DNA of 24,886 bases from VBAS01 sp035318985 (GTDB taxonomy: Bacteria; Bacteroidota; Bacteroidia; Chitinophagales; Chitinophagaceae): positions 1 through 24,886 of the forward strand of contig DATHDP010000071.1 in the NCBI GenBank assembly GCA_035318985.1, written 5' to 3'. Shown here piece after piece: positions 16,611-22,795 of this stretch. How positions within the stretch are numbered: position 1 is the first letter of the stretch; each line of letters begins with the position of its first letter. The position numbers and the translations under genes are program-made. The notes beneath the pieces were generated by a model, which saw nothing but the letters and a program-made list of their open reading frames with translations, did no database searches and was not told the origin of the DNA.

Positions 16611-17126
16611 ATGGCAGGCAAAGTAACAATTCACAATCGTATGAGGATATGGCACCGTTATCTTGGTTTTTTCCTTGCTGGTATCATGGCTGTGTATGCA
16701 CTTAGTGGTATCGTTCTCATCTTCAGGGATACGAATTTTCTTAAACAGGAAAAGCAAATTGAAAAAAGCTTAGCTCCTGGCCTTAAAGCAGAAGCTGTTG
16801 GACAAGCCATTCGCATCCGCGACCTGAAACCTGAAACAGAAACTGAAGAGCTTTTACAATTCAAGCAGGGGAGTTACAATAAATTGACAGGATTGGTAAT
16901 TTATAAAGTAAGATCACTTCCCAAAGGGATTGAAAAACTTACACAGCTGCATAAAGCTTCTACTAAACAACCTTTATTTTATCTGAATGTTTTTTTTGGA
17001 TTATCATTATTCTTTTTTGTCGTCTCATCATTTTGGATGTTTCTGCCAAACACAACGATCTTCAAAAAGGGTCTTTATTTCACTTTGGCTGGTATTGTTG
17101 TTACTATCCTGTTGCTGGTTATATGA
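16611..17126 (+). CDS. PepSY-associated membrane protein
   Basis: A 171-residue protein with one N-terminal membrane helix (about residues 17-38) preceded by RIWHRYLGFF (12-21), the hallmark start of PepSY-TM proteins. A soluble PepSY-like segment of about 85 residues follows. Two closely spaced C-terminal helices lie at about 124-144 and 150-170. It is much shorter than full PepSY-TM iron-uptake or reductase proteins, so it is a reduced member. Such proteins are associated with the inner membrane and often with iron metabolism; the role here is not demonstrable. ATG 16611 puts the motif at the usual distance from the start; an upstream ATG at 16578 is less likely. Confidence 0.75.
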   Translation: MAGKVTIHNRMRIWHRYLGFFLAGIMAVYALSGIVLIFRDTNFLKQEKQIEKSLAPGLKAEAVGQAIRIRDLKPETETEELLQFKQGSYNKLTGLVIYKVRSLPKGIEKLTQLHKASTKQPLFYLNVFFGLSLFFFVVSSFWMFLPNTTIFKKGLYFTLAGIVVTILLLVI

Positions 17127-17142
17127 TTAGTGCTTATGAGTT

Positions 17143-17234
17143 GAGTAGAAAGATGATTGTTAATAGATGATAACTGATAATTTTTTACAACTATCATCTG
17201 TCCATTGTCATCTATCATCTCATTAGTCATTCTA
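17143..17234. repeat. AT-rich imperfect inverted repeat between convergent genes
   Basis: AGTAGAAAGATGATTGTTAA with AGATGATAACTGATAA on the left (17143-17180) pairs imperfectly with ACTATCATCTG, TCATCTATCATCT and CATTCTAC on the right (17191-17234). The right end overlaps the last codon of the esterase gene. It could serve as a shared terminator for both convergent genes. Pairing is imperfect, so this is a modest call. Confidence 0.5.
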
Positions 17235-18743
17235 CTTTTTCAGATGTGCCTTATATGTTCCGTTTGGTTGGGTTGAAGTAAGACCAACTGGTTTAGTGCC
17301 ATCCATTTCAAATTGGATTTTGTAGCCTGACATTCCTTTTATAGTAAAAACATCGGTTGACAAGGGCACCAGTTCAAAATCTCCCTGCCCCTGTGCAGAT
17401 ACCCAAAGAGCATTGCTTTTTATTGAAGTGGTAGCGGAAAGTGAAATAGACTCGAATTCAAAAGCACCAACATATTTTTCCAATTCTTTTGTAGTAAGTG
17501 TAAATATTGCTTTGCCTTCTAACTGATCTATTTTATGTTTGGTCTCTTCGCTTTTTGTTATAGCATATGCTTTTTTGTAATTAGCGATAGCAGTAGTTGT
17601 ATCTTTTTTTGCAAGTAATGCATCAGCATAAGAATCGTAGGTGTTTCCACTTTGCGGATAGTTCTCCGTATTCATCTCAAACAATGCTGCCGCTTTTTCA
17701 TAATGTTTTTGAGAGATCGCAAAGTAACCAAGATCGTTTATCTGCATTTCCGGGGGAGAAACCTTAAAACCAAATTCCTTTGATACTGTTTGATAATGTT
17801 GTTTCATTCTCTGAACTACTTTTATATCCGGACTGGAAAAGTCTGAAGGAGAAAATTTAAAACGGTACCAGCTAAAAATAAACCGTAGTCCATCATATTC
17901 ACTTATCAGTGGAACTGAACCGTGATCATCATCTCCATAATACTTACTTGCATACTTCAACCCATTTTGAGAATTAGACTTAATGAACTTATCCATGGCA
18001 AAAATGGAACGGATATGTCTTGTATCCGAGCTTGTGTCTTTTTTCATTTTCTCCAATGTCATTCCTTCGGCCATTGTATTAGCAATGCCTACGTACAAAC
18101 TTGTGCCATTGTATTTTTGTGCCGCGAGTTTTTGCTGTGTAGTTTTTAAAAACTGTTCTTTATTATACCACATACTTGGGTCAATGGCTATATAAGCATT
18201 AAATAGTTTTGTATGATTGGTAATGATATTCATTACTGTCAAGCCGCCAAATGAATGACCTATCAATACTCTGAAAGGTTGTGTGGGATATAATGAATCA
18301 ATATGTGGCATCAATTCTTTTTCAATGAAAGCTGTAAAATTTTCACCACCACCTGTGTTTTTTGAAGAACTACTATCCATCATAGGCTGATCGCTTATGA
18401 TTTTTGTTGGCGTTAGATCTCTTGTTCTATCTGTGTTTGGAATACCGACAATGATCATTTCCGGAACGATAGTATTACCATTTACCTGGCTTAATTGCTG
18501 TATCATTCCTACTACAGATTCAAAATGCCCATCACCATCGAGCAGGTAAACAACAGGATAACGCTGGCCAGGATTTTGAATGCCTGCTTTCATATTTGGA
18601 GTGTACACCCAAACTTTTCTTTGCTCTTTAAGAATAGTTGAATAAACGCTATCAACTTTTCCAATTACAATTTTATTATCTGTTTGTGCATGAATGCTCA
18701 ATGAGATAATAACGATCAGGATGAATGCAAGAATATTTTTCAT
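17232..18743 (-). CDS. Exported esterase (EstD/enterochelin-esterase-like) with TPR tail
   Basis: A 503-residue secreted protein with a signal peptide at 1-19 (SLSIHAQ). Residues about 25-300 form an alpha/beta-hydrolase esterase domain of the enterochelin-esterase/esterase D type: VYLLDGDGHF at 65-74, nucleophile S164 in IGHSFGG, DPSMWY at 188-193 and a likely catalytic H274 in DDDHGSVP. About 335-410 form tetratricopeptide-like helices (YEKAAALFEMNTENYP, then TTAIANYKKAYAI), followed by a C-terminal beta-rich region of about 80 residues. It likely cleaves ester bonds in the periplasm or outside the cell. The natural substrate is unknown, and no siderophore genes are nearby. Confidence 0.88.
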   Translation of the reverse strand: MKNILAFILIVIISLSIHAQTDNKIVIGKVDSVYSTILKEQRKVWVYTPNMKAGIQNPGQRYPVVYLLDGDGHFESVVGMIQQLSQVNGNTIVPEMIIVGIPNTDRTRDLTPTKIISDQPMMDSSSSKNTGGGENFTAFIEKELMPHIDSLYPTQPFRVLIGHSFGGLTVMNIITNHTKLFNAYIAIDPSMWYNKEQFLKTTQQKLAAQKYNGTSLYVGIANTMAEGMTLEKMKKDTSSDTRHIRSIFAMDKFIKSNSQNGLKYASKYYGDDDHGSVPLISEYDGLRFIFSWYRFKFSPSDFSSPDIKVVQRMKQHYQTVSKEFGFKVSPPEMQINDLGYFAISQKHYEKAAALFEMNTENYPQSGNTYDSYADALLAKKDTTTAIANYKKAYAITKSEETKHKIDQLEGKAIFTLTTKELEKYVGAFEFESISLSATTSIKSNALWVSAQGQGDFELVPLSTDVFTIKGMSGYKIQFEMDGTKPVGLTSTQPNGTYKAHLKK

Positions 18744-18753
18744 ATCGTATCAT

Positions 18754-18783
18754 TAAATGTAAATAAAAGATCTTCTTACCAAA
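18754..18783 (-). promoter_or_regulatory. Possible promoter of the esterase gene
   Basis: On the minus strand TTTG (18780-18783) is followed after 18 bp by TACATTTA (18754-18761), close to the Bacteroidota TTTG-N19-TAnnTTTG pattern. The ATG at 18743 would follow the start site closely. Confidence 0.35.
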
Positions 18784-18809
18784 TGTATCTCAATTTCTAT
18801 TTACAAAAC

Positions 18810-18837
18810 AAATGGCCATCCGAACAGATGGCCATTT
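18810..18837 (-). terminator. Intrinsic terminator after the outer-membrane barrel gene
   Basis: AAATGGCCATC (18810-18820) and its exact complement (18827-18837) form an 11-bp stem with a 6-nt loop. It starts 23 bp beyond the stop codon of the minus-strand barrel gene. On that strand the stem is followed by TTTGTTTTG. It separates the DUF4136/barrel pair from the esterase gene. Confidence 0.8.
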
Positions 18838-18860
18838 AAAATCAGATATAAAACATCGAA

Positions 18861-19478
18861 TCAATCTCCATTCCAGAAGATACCGATATTATAATAAACA
18901 TGTTTCAGCTCGTCAATTTTAAAGGCTTCGTTCTTGTTTGTGGCATAACTGAAACCAACATTGGCGTGGAGACCGAAATAATTGCTAAATCTATACAACA
19001 AACCTGCTTCTGGCCGGGCTACAAAACCCCAGTTATCATCTTCGGAAACAAAGATGTTATAATAAGCGCTTTGCTCGCTGTATTGTGCACCAAGACCAAT
19101 ACCTGCATAGGGCTTCATCTTATCACCGCCTTTAAAATAATAATGAGCATTTAGATATATTGGCAATGTATATACCTGGTGTACGAAATCGGTATAAAGT
19201 TGCCTGGAGCCATCAGGTTTGTCATAAACTTTGGGTGCAATATATTGCTCAAATGAATTCCAACTGAATCCAATACCAACACTCAAAGTGGGTTTAATAA
19301 ATCTGCGATACTCAAGATTTCCACCAGCAAGTGTGGTACTTTTAAGATAATTGGTACTTAATGGAGTGGCGATTTGCCAGTTAAATGTTGCAAAATTATC
19401 AAGATGCCAGGCTGTTTGTGCATTTATCGAACCAACACAAGCAGCACAGATAAATATCAGTATGATTAATTTTTTCAT
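18861..19478 (-). CDS. Outer-membrane beta-barrel protein
   Basis: A 205-residue exported protein with signal peptide 1-20 (GSINA/Q). The mature chain has about eight alternating strands: GNLEYRRFIKPTLSVGIGFS, PIYLNAHYYF, MKPYAGIGLGAQYS, FVARPEAGLLYRFSNYFGLH and NVGFSYAT, ending YYNIGIFW. This is typical of small OmpA/OmpW-like eight-stranded barrels of the Bacteroidota outer-membrane beta-barrel families. The role is unknown. It starts 11 bp after the DUF4136 lipoprotein gene and is followed by a strong terminator, so the two form a probable operon. This suggests a cell-envelope pair of a surface or periplasmic lipoprotein and a barrel. Confidence 0.83.
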   Translation of the reverse strand: MKKLIILIFICAACVGSINAQTAWHLDNFATFNWQIATPLSTNYLKSTTLAGGNLEYRRFIKPTLSVGIGFSWNSFEQYIAPKVYDKPDGSRQLYTDFVHQVYTLPIYLNAHYYFKGGDKMKPYAGIGLGAQYSEQSAYYNIFVSEDDNWGFVARPEAGLLYRFSNYFGLHANVGFSYATNKNEAFKIDELKHVYYNIGIFWNGD

Positions 19479-19489
19479 GTTGTAAGGTT

Positions 19490-20125
19490 TTACTTTGTGA
19501 GGTAAGTGGATTGAGCGTAAGCCTGGTTGATCGCTGTTGTTGTGAGATCAGCATTCGTTTGATTGTTTGAAGTACTGAAGACCCCAAACATTGTAGCACC
19601 CCAAAGAGCCCGGATATTATGATTGGCTCCCTGGTTTTTTACATCGAACATATAAAGTGTTGAAGTACCGATCGTGTAGGTGTAAGTTGTGCACCAGGGA
19701 TAATAGTATCCCCCACAATAATAACAACCCCAATACCAAGGTGGATAATAACCATACCATCCATCCCACCAACCACCGCAAACTGCTGTGCGGGTAATGT
19801 CTTTAATAACGGTGAGCCTCAAGCCAAGATCAGGAAGTCCCTGAGCCCGGGGTTTAAATGTATATCCCCTGGCATTCATATTGGTTTTAACTGCATTTAC
19901 CAATTGCAAAGCCATGGGACCTGTTAAGATACTGTCAGTGGAAACAGATGCCACGATACTTACCGTGTCAGAAATAAAGTAAGTAGCATAATTGGAAAAG
20001 TTTGCTGAAAGGTCTCTGTCGGTTGCGACAACCTGTTCAAGTTTGAGATCTTCTGTGTTGGGCTCTTTTCGGCAAGAAAACAATACCGATACAAATAGGA
20101 TAACCAAGAAAGTCTTTAGTTTCAT
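19490..20125 (-). CDS. DUF4136 lipoprotein
   Basis: A 211-residue lipoprotein with lipobox VLFSC, lipidated at C18. The mature part fits DUF4136: an N-terminal TYFISDTVSIV strand region, NMNARGYTFKP near 82-92, LGLRLTVIKDI at 100-110, and a C-terminal ALWGATMFGVF segment. A central stretch (about residues 117-145) is extremely rich in Trp, Tyr and Gly, and has cysteines at 116, 134, 137 and 145. Tyr/Gly/Trp-rich inserts are, to my recollection, common in Bacteroidota DUF4136 proteins, but the four cysteines are less usual. Function is unknown; it is probably envelope-associated. It is the first gene of the pair with the barrel protein. Confidence 0.85.
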   Translation of the reverse strand: MKLKTFLVILFVSVLFSCRKEPNTEDLKLEQVVATDRDLSANFSNYATYFISDTVSIVASVSTDSILTGPMALQLVNAVKTNMNARGYTFKPRAQGLPDLGLRLTVIKDITRTAVCGGWWDGWYGYYPPWYWGCYYCGGYYYPWCTTYTYTIGTSTLYMFDVKNQGANHNIRALWGATMFGVFSTSNNQTNADLTTTAINQAYAQSTYLTK

Positions 20126-20390
20126 ACGATTTTAATTAAGGTTTATGATTAATGCTGTTCTTAGACAATGAAGGTAATTTAAATGCTGCAAAAATTTTTG
20201 AACGTAACAAAATAAATTGATTGCAAAACGCAGACAACTGATTGGAATCAAGTTAAGTTATGACAATGATGCTCAGCAAGACAGATGAAACATTCAAGCT
20301 TTAAAATTCGGGACTAAATAGCTTTCTACTGACAGGATGATCTTGAAATTAATTCTTGCCTCCCATCCCTTTAAAGCATCGTCGGTGTAA

Positions 20391-20666
20391 AAAAAAGGTT
20401 TAAAAAGGCAAGGAATCACAATTCTTGTGTCAACACCCATATTTGATGAAGCGGGTCTATGCGATAGAGTTGCTTTAATCCACAATGGAAAAATTCTTTC
20501 TATTAATACACCACAGGGAATTGCTGGGCAATTATCAGCTATCACAAAAGAAGTTAAGAGAAATCCTTTTCTAGGTATCCAAACTTTTTTATATTCGGAT
20601 ACTAAAACCTTGCTATATGGTAAAACTTGGTCAATTGCAGCGTGGCGATATTGTAATGGTAAATGA
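20391..20666 (+). pseudogene. Remnant of an ABC-transporter ATP-binding subunit (C-terminal part)
   Basis: From about 20391 the frame reads KKGLKRQGITILVSTPIFDE then AGLCDRVALIHNGKILSINT and PQGIAGQL. This is the segment after Walker B of an ABC ATPase of the multidrug-export type (usual form GITILVSTPYMDEA-LCDRVALI). An in-frame TAA lies immediately upstream at 20388-20390, and the nucleotide-binding core (Walker A, signature motif, Walker B) is absent from the window. After about residue 40 similarity fades and the frame runs into the start of the next gene. It is therefore a decayed 3' fragment, not a working protein. No intact partner permease is nearby. Confidence 0.6.
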
Positions 20667-21015
20667 CGAGGGCCTGATGCGTGAAGGAACTGTTGTCCAA
20701 ACTAATGGCGAAGAACACATGGCGCTTATAGATAATGGTATCCAGGAATTCTGGTATGCTCCGCAGGACATTTTTCCTGTAGCCCTCGATGAGTCTCAGT
20801 TGATGAAATTTGGGTTCTTGAAGGAACCACTGGATGGAAACGCCATAAAATATAAAAAAGGGGTCTTTAGGCTGGTTACCCCGACATCCGGCGATTTTTC
20901 CAAGCTGGACATGTGGTATCGGGAAGATAACCGTCATTTCCATGTGCCTATTGCTGTTCATGAGCTTCAGAATCTCCATTCTCAAATGACCAAAGTGCCT
21001 TTAGAACGGCCATGA
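20617..21015 (+). CDS. Conserved-looking protein of unknown function, upstream of infA
   Basis: A 132-residue soluble protein. Residues 1-52 resemble an SH3/Tudor-like small barrel (KLGQLQRGDIVMVNDEG, GTVVQTNGEEHMALIDNG, EFWYAPQDIFPV). A middle part LMKFGFLKEPLDGNAIKYKK leads to a VFRLVTP strand, and the C-terminal VHELQNLHSQMTK is a helix with a HELQN-type motif that I have seen in other small Bacteroidota proteins of unknown role. I do not recognise a function. Its ATG overlaps the out-of-frame tail of the decayed ABC ATPase fragment. A hairpin terminator separates it from infA. Confidence 0.8.
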   Translation: MVKLGQLQRGDIVMVNDEGLMREGTVVQTNGEEHMALIDNGIQEFWYAPQDIFPVALDESQLMKFGFLKEPLDGNAIKYKKGVFRLVTPTSGDFSKLDMWYREDNRHFHVPIAVHELQNLHSQMTKVPLERP

Positions 21016-21063
21016 GAGCCTGATTTCAAGGCGTTTCAGTCTAATATAATTTGCTTTTAAAGA

Positions 21064-21097
21064 AGCCGGGAAAAAAAATCCTGGTTTTTTTATTTTT
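21064..21097 (+). terminator. Terminator between the unknown gene and infA
   Basis: CCGGGA (21066-21071) and TCCTGG (21079-21084) form a short stem with one G-U pair and an A-rich loop. It is followed by a long T-run, TTTTTTTATTTTT, typical of Rho-independent termination. It isolates infA and the alpha operon from the upstream gene. Confidence 0.7.
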
Positions 21098-21111
21098 AAG
21101 ATTGATACTCT

Positions 21112-21119
21112 TATCTTTG
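21112..21119 (+). promoter_or_regulatory. -7 promoter element of the alpha operon
   Basis: TATCTTTG is a perfect match to the Bacteroidota TAnnTTTG -7 consensus, located 16 bp before the infA ATG. It follows directly after a terminator, as expected for a new transcription unit. A clear -33 TTG at 18-20 bp upstream is not visible; that region is T-rich. Confidence 0.6.
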
Positions 21120-21135
21120 CGCTCCCAAAAAAACT

Positions 21136-21354
21136 ATGTCAAAACAAGCCCTGATCAAGCAAGACGGTACCATTATAGAGGCTCTTTCAAATGCTATGTT
21201 CAAGGTAAAGCTGGAAAATGGGCATGAGATCCTGGCAACGATCTCTGGTAAAATGAGAATGAACTATATCCGCATATTACCAGGAGATAAAGTGGGAGTA
21301 GAAATGAGTCCATATGATTTGACAAGGGGGAGAATAATTTTTAGATACAAGTAA
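21136..21354 (+). CDS. infA: Translation initiation factor IF-1
   Basis: The 72-residue length and whole sequence match IF-1: a single OB-fold S1-like domain with AMFKVKLENGHEILATISGK (20-39), MRMNYIRILPGDKVGVEMSP (40-59) and YDLTRGRIIFRYK at the end. It binds the 30S A site during initiation. It heads the alpha operon here, behind its own terminator-promoter junction. The more usual upstream partners secY and map are not present in this window. Confidence 0.98.
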   Translation: MSKQALIKQDGTIIEALSNAMFKVKLENGHEILATISGKMRMNYIRILPGDKVGVEMSPYDLTRGRIIFRYK

Positions 21355-21377
21355 TAAAATAGCTAAAGCGAAATAAA

Positions 21378-21494
21378 ATGAAAGTAAGAGCATCAATTAA
21401 GAAACGCAGTGCAGATTGCAAGATCGTTCGTCGCAAAGGCAAGCTGTATGTTATTAACAAAAAGAATCCTCGCTTCAAACAAAGACAAGGATAA
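21378..21494 (+). CDS. rpmJ: 50S ribosomal protein L36 (cysteine-poor form)
   Basis: A 38-codon gene starting ATG 21378, 23 bp after infA. The protein begins MKVRASIKKRSADCKIVRRK and ends KKNPRFKQRQG, clearly L36. Of the usual zinc ligands (Cys11, Cys14, Cys27, His33) only C14 remains; positions 11, 27 and 33 are Ser, Asn-like and Phe-like residues. It is therefore the zinc-independent form, which as far as I recall is normal for Bacteroidota. Confidence 0.96.
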   Translation: MKVRASIKKRSADCKIVRRKGKLYVINKKNPRFKQRQG

Positions 21495-21500
21495 TCATAG

Positions 21501-21582
21501 TCAGGAAGTCGGCAAGTCCGAATGAATCTTCCTGATGTTTGAAAAGTCTTCCGGTCTTACGGACTTGCTGACTTTCGGACTT
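21501..21582. repeat. Imperfect inverted repeat, AAGTCCG/AGTCAG type, copy 2
   Basis: TCAGGAAGTCGGCAAGTCCG (21501-21520) is matched on the other side by CTTACGGACTTGCTGACTTT (from about 21556) and CGGACTT. It shares its units with 15131-15226. It fills the rpmJ-rpsM gap inside the alpha operon and would form a hairpin in the operon transcript. Confidence 0.75.
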
Positions 21583-21615
21583 TAAAAAAAGAAACAAAAA
21601 AACTAAAAGTATAAT

Positions 21616-21996
21616 ATGGCTCGTATTGCCGGTGTTGACTTACCAAAAAATAAAAGAGGAGAAATAGGACTTACCTATATCTATGGTATTGGTCCCTCTA
21701 CTGCAAAATTTATTCTGGATAAGAATAGTATTGATCGTAACAAGAAAGTGAGCGATTGGAATGATGAAGAATTGAATGCTATTCGTAATACTATTACTGA
21801 AGAACTGAAAGTAGAAGGCGCACTGCGCAGTGAAGTACAAATGAGCATTAAGCGTTTGCTTGATATCGCTTGTTACCGTGGTCTTCGTCATCGTAAAGGA
21901 TTACCAGTTCGTGGTCAGCGTACAAGAACAAATAGCCGTACAAGAAAAGGGAAGCGTAAAACAGTTGCCGGTAAAAAGAAGGCACCTAAAAAGTAA
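21616..21996 (+). CDS. rpsM: 30S ribosomal protein S13
   Basis: A 126-residue protein starting MARIAGVDLPKNKRGEIGLT, with the helix-two-turn-helix region YIYGIGPSTAKFIL (22-35) and the basic RNA-binding tail YRGLRHRKGLPVRGQRTRTN, ending in a lysine-rich extension KKKAPKK. It contacts 23S rRNA and the P-site tRNA at the head of the 30S subunit. Length is normal. It is third in the alpha operon, after a repeat-filled 121-bp gap. Confidence 0.98.
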   Translation: MARIAGVDLPKNKRGEIGLTYIYGIGPSTAKFILDKNSIDRNKKVSDWNDEELNAIRNTITEELKVEGALRSEVQMSIKRLLDIACYRGLRHRKGLPVRGQRTRTNSRTRKGKRKTVAGKKKAPKK

Positions 21997-22000
21997 TATT

Positions 22001-22040
22001 GAGTTCGGAGTCTCTAATACAGACTTCCGAATTCTTTTTA
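22001..22040 (+). terminator. Terminator-like hairpin between rpsM and rpsK
   Basis: GAGTTCGGAGTCT (22001-22013) pairs with AGACTTCCGAATTC (22021-22034), giving 13 pairs with one bulged base, one G-U pair and a 7-nt loop. TCTTTTTAT follows. It starts 4 bp after the rpsM stop codon. If active it would attenuate the operon before rpsK; it may be only a partial terminator or processing site. Confidence 0.6.
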
Positions 22041-22106
22041 TAAAGACTTACATAAAATTGAATCAATACCAGATCGCTTCGTAAGTCAGCTGTAGGATTG
22101 ATTCAG

Positions 22107-22123
22107 TCCCGATAAGATCGGGA
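22107..22123. repeat. Short palindrome TCCCGATAAGATCGGGA
   Basis: A 7-bp perfect stem with a 3-nt loop, 39 bp before rpsK. Similar CCCGAT-ATCGGG palindromes are, from memory, frequent intergenic elements in Bacteroidota. A role as a leader structure is possible but unproven. Confidence 0.55.
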
Positions 22124-22162
22124 TCGATTTAAAAAACAAAAGATTACCTCAGAACAAAAATT

Positions 22163-22579
22163 ATGTCAAAAGCAAAAGAAACGCAGCAGCCACTAAGTGC
22201 AAAAGCTGCCGCAAAAAAGAGAATTGTAAAAGTTGATTCGTACGGAGATGCACACATTACTGCAAGTTTCAACAACATCATCATTAGCTTAACAAACAAG
22301 AACGGCCAGGTAATTTCCTGGAGCAGTGCCGGCAAAATGGGATTTAAGGGTTCTAAGAAGAACACTCCTTATGCTGCACAATTAGCTGCCGGTGATGCTG
22401 CAAAAACTGCACTTGACGCAGGTTTGAAAAGAGTGGATGTATATGTAAAGGGCCCGGGTGCTGGACGTGAAAGTTCTATCCGTGCAATTGCACAAAGTGG
22501 TATTGAAGTGGTGATGATCAAAGACGTGACCCCGCTTCCACACAATGGTTGCCGTCCGCCTAAGAAGAGAAGAGTTTAA
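22163..22579 (+). CDS. rpsK: 30S ribosomal protein S11
   Basis: A 138-residue protein of the small-subunit platform. A basic N-terminal extension (1-22) of the type seen in Bacteroidota precedes the conserved core DAHITASFNNIIISLTNKNG (29-48), VISWSSAGKMGFKGSKKNTP and KGPGAGRESSIRAI. It ends with the highly conserved DVTPLPHNGCRPPKKRRV. ATG 22163 is the only reasonable start. The preceding 166-bp gap holds a terminator-like hairpin and a palindrome; the following gap holds a possible microprotein. Confidence 0.98.
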   Translation: MSKAKETQQPLSAKAAAKKRIVKVDSYGDAHITASFNNIIISLTNKNGQVISWSSAGKMGFKGSKKNTPYAAQLAAGDAAKTALDAGLKRVDVYVKGPGAGRESSIRAIAQSGIEVVMIKDVTPLPHNGCRPPKKRRV

Positions 22580-22589
22580 TAGTGCGTAT

Positions 22590-22682
22590 ATGCACAATAG
22601 CTATTATAGTGGATCGTTGATCATGTTGGCAGTTATTGTTGCATTTATACTCATTATTCGAAGAAGAAATAGAAAGTCATAA
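22590..22682 (+). CDS. Possible 30-residue single-helix membrane microprotein
   Basis: An ATG 11 bp after the rpsK stop codon opens a 30-codon frame reading MHNSYYSGSLIMLAVIVAFI then LIIRRRNRKS. It has a short polar N terminus, about 16 consecutive hydrophobic residues and a strongly basic tail, the classic layout of a small membrane protein with a cytoplasmic C terminus. No Shine-Dalgarno is seen, which is normal here. It could be coincidence in AT-rich spacer; a second in-frame ATG at residue 12 would leave only 19 residues. I know of no S11-S4 junction gene of this kind. Confidence 0.3.
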   Translation: MHNSYYSGSLIMLAVIVAFILIIRRRNRKS

Positions 22683-22720
22683 TTGCTTTGAAAGGATCAG
22701 AGCAGTTCATTATAAAAAAG

Positions 22721-22764
22721 GGTGCCCGATTAATTTTTTACGATTTTTTACCGATCGTAGCACC
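22721..22764 (+). promoter_or_regulatory. Possible structured leader of rpsD
   Basis: GGTGC (22721-22725) with CGAT (22727-22730) can pair with ATCG (22754-22757) and GCACC (22760-22764). Alternatively TACGAT (22739-22744) can pair with ATCGTA (22754-22759), so two exclusive folds share one strand. It lies about 30 bp before rpsD. S4 is the translational repressor of the alpha operon in E. coli, which makes a regulatory structure plausible but not shown. Confidence 0.35.
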
Positions 22765-22795
22765 GTTTCAAAAAAAATCGAAATGAATAAAAACT

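Noticed and set aside
20294..20545. 83-codon minus-strand frame opposite the ABC fragment
   Set aside because: Most of it is antisense to the ABC-derived frame. Only the last 30 or so codons look protein-like, and I cannot assign them; mentioned as a possible remnant, not annotated.
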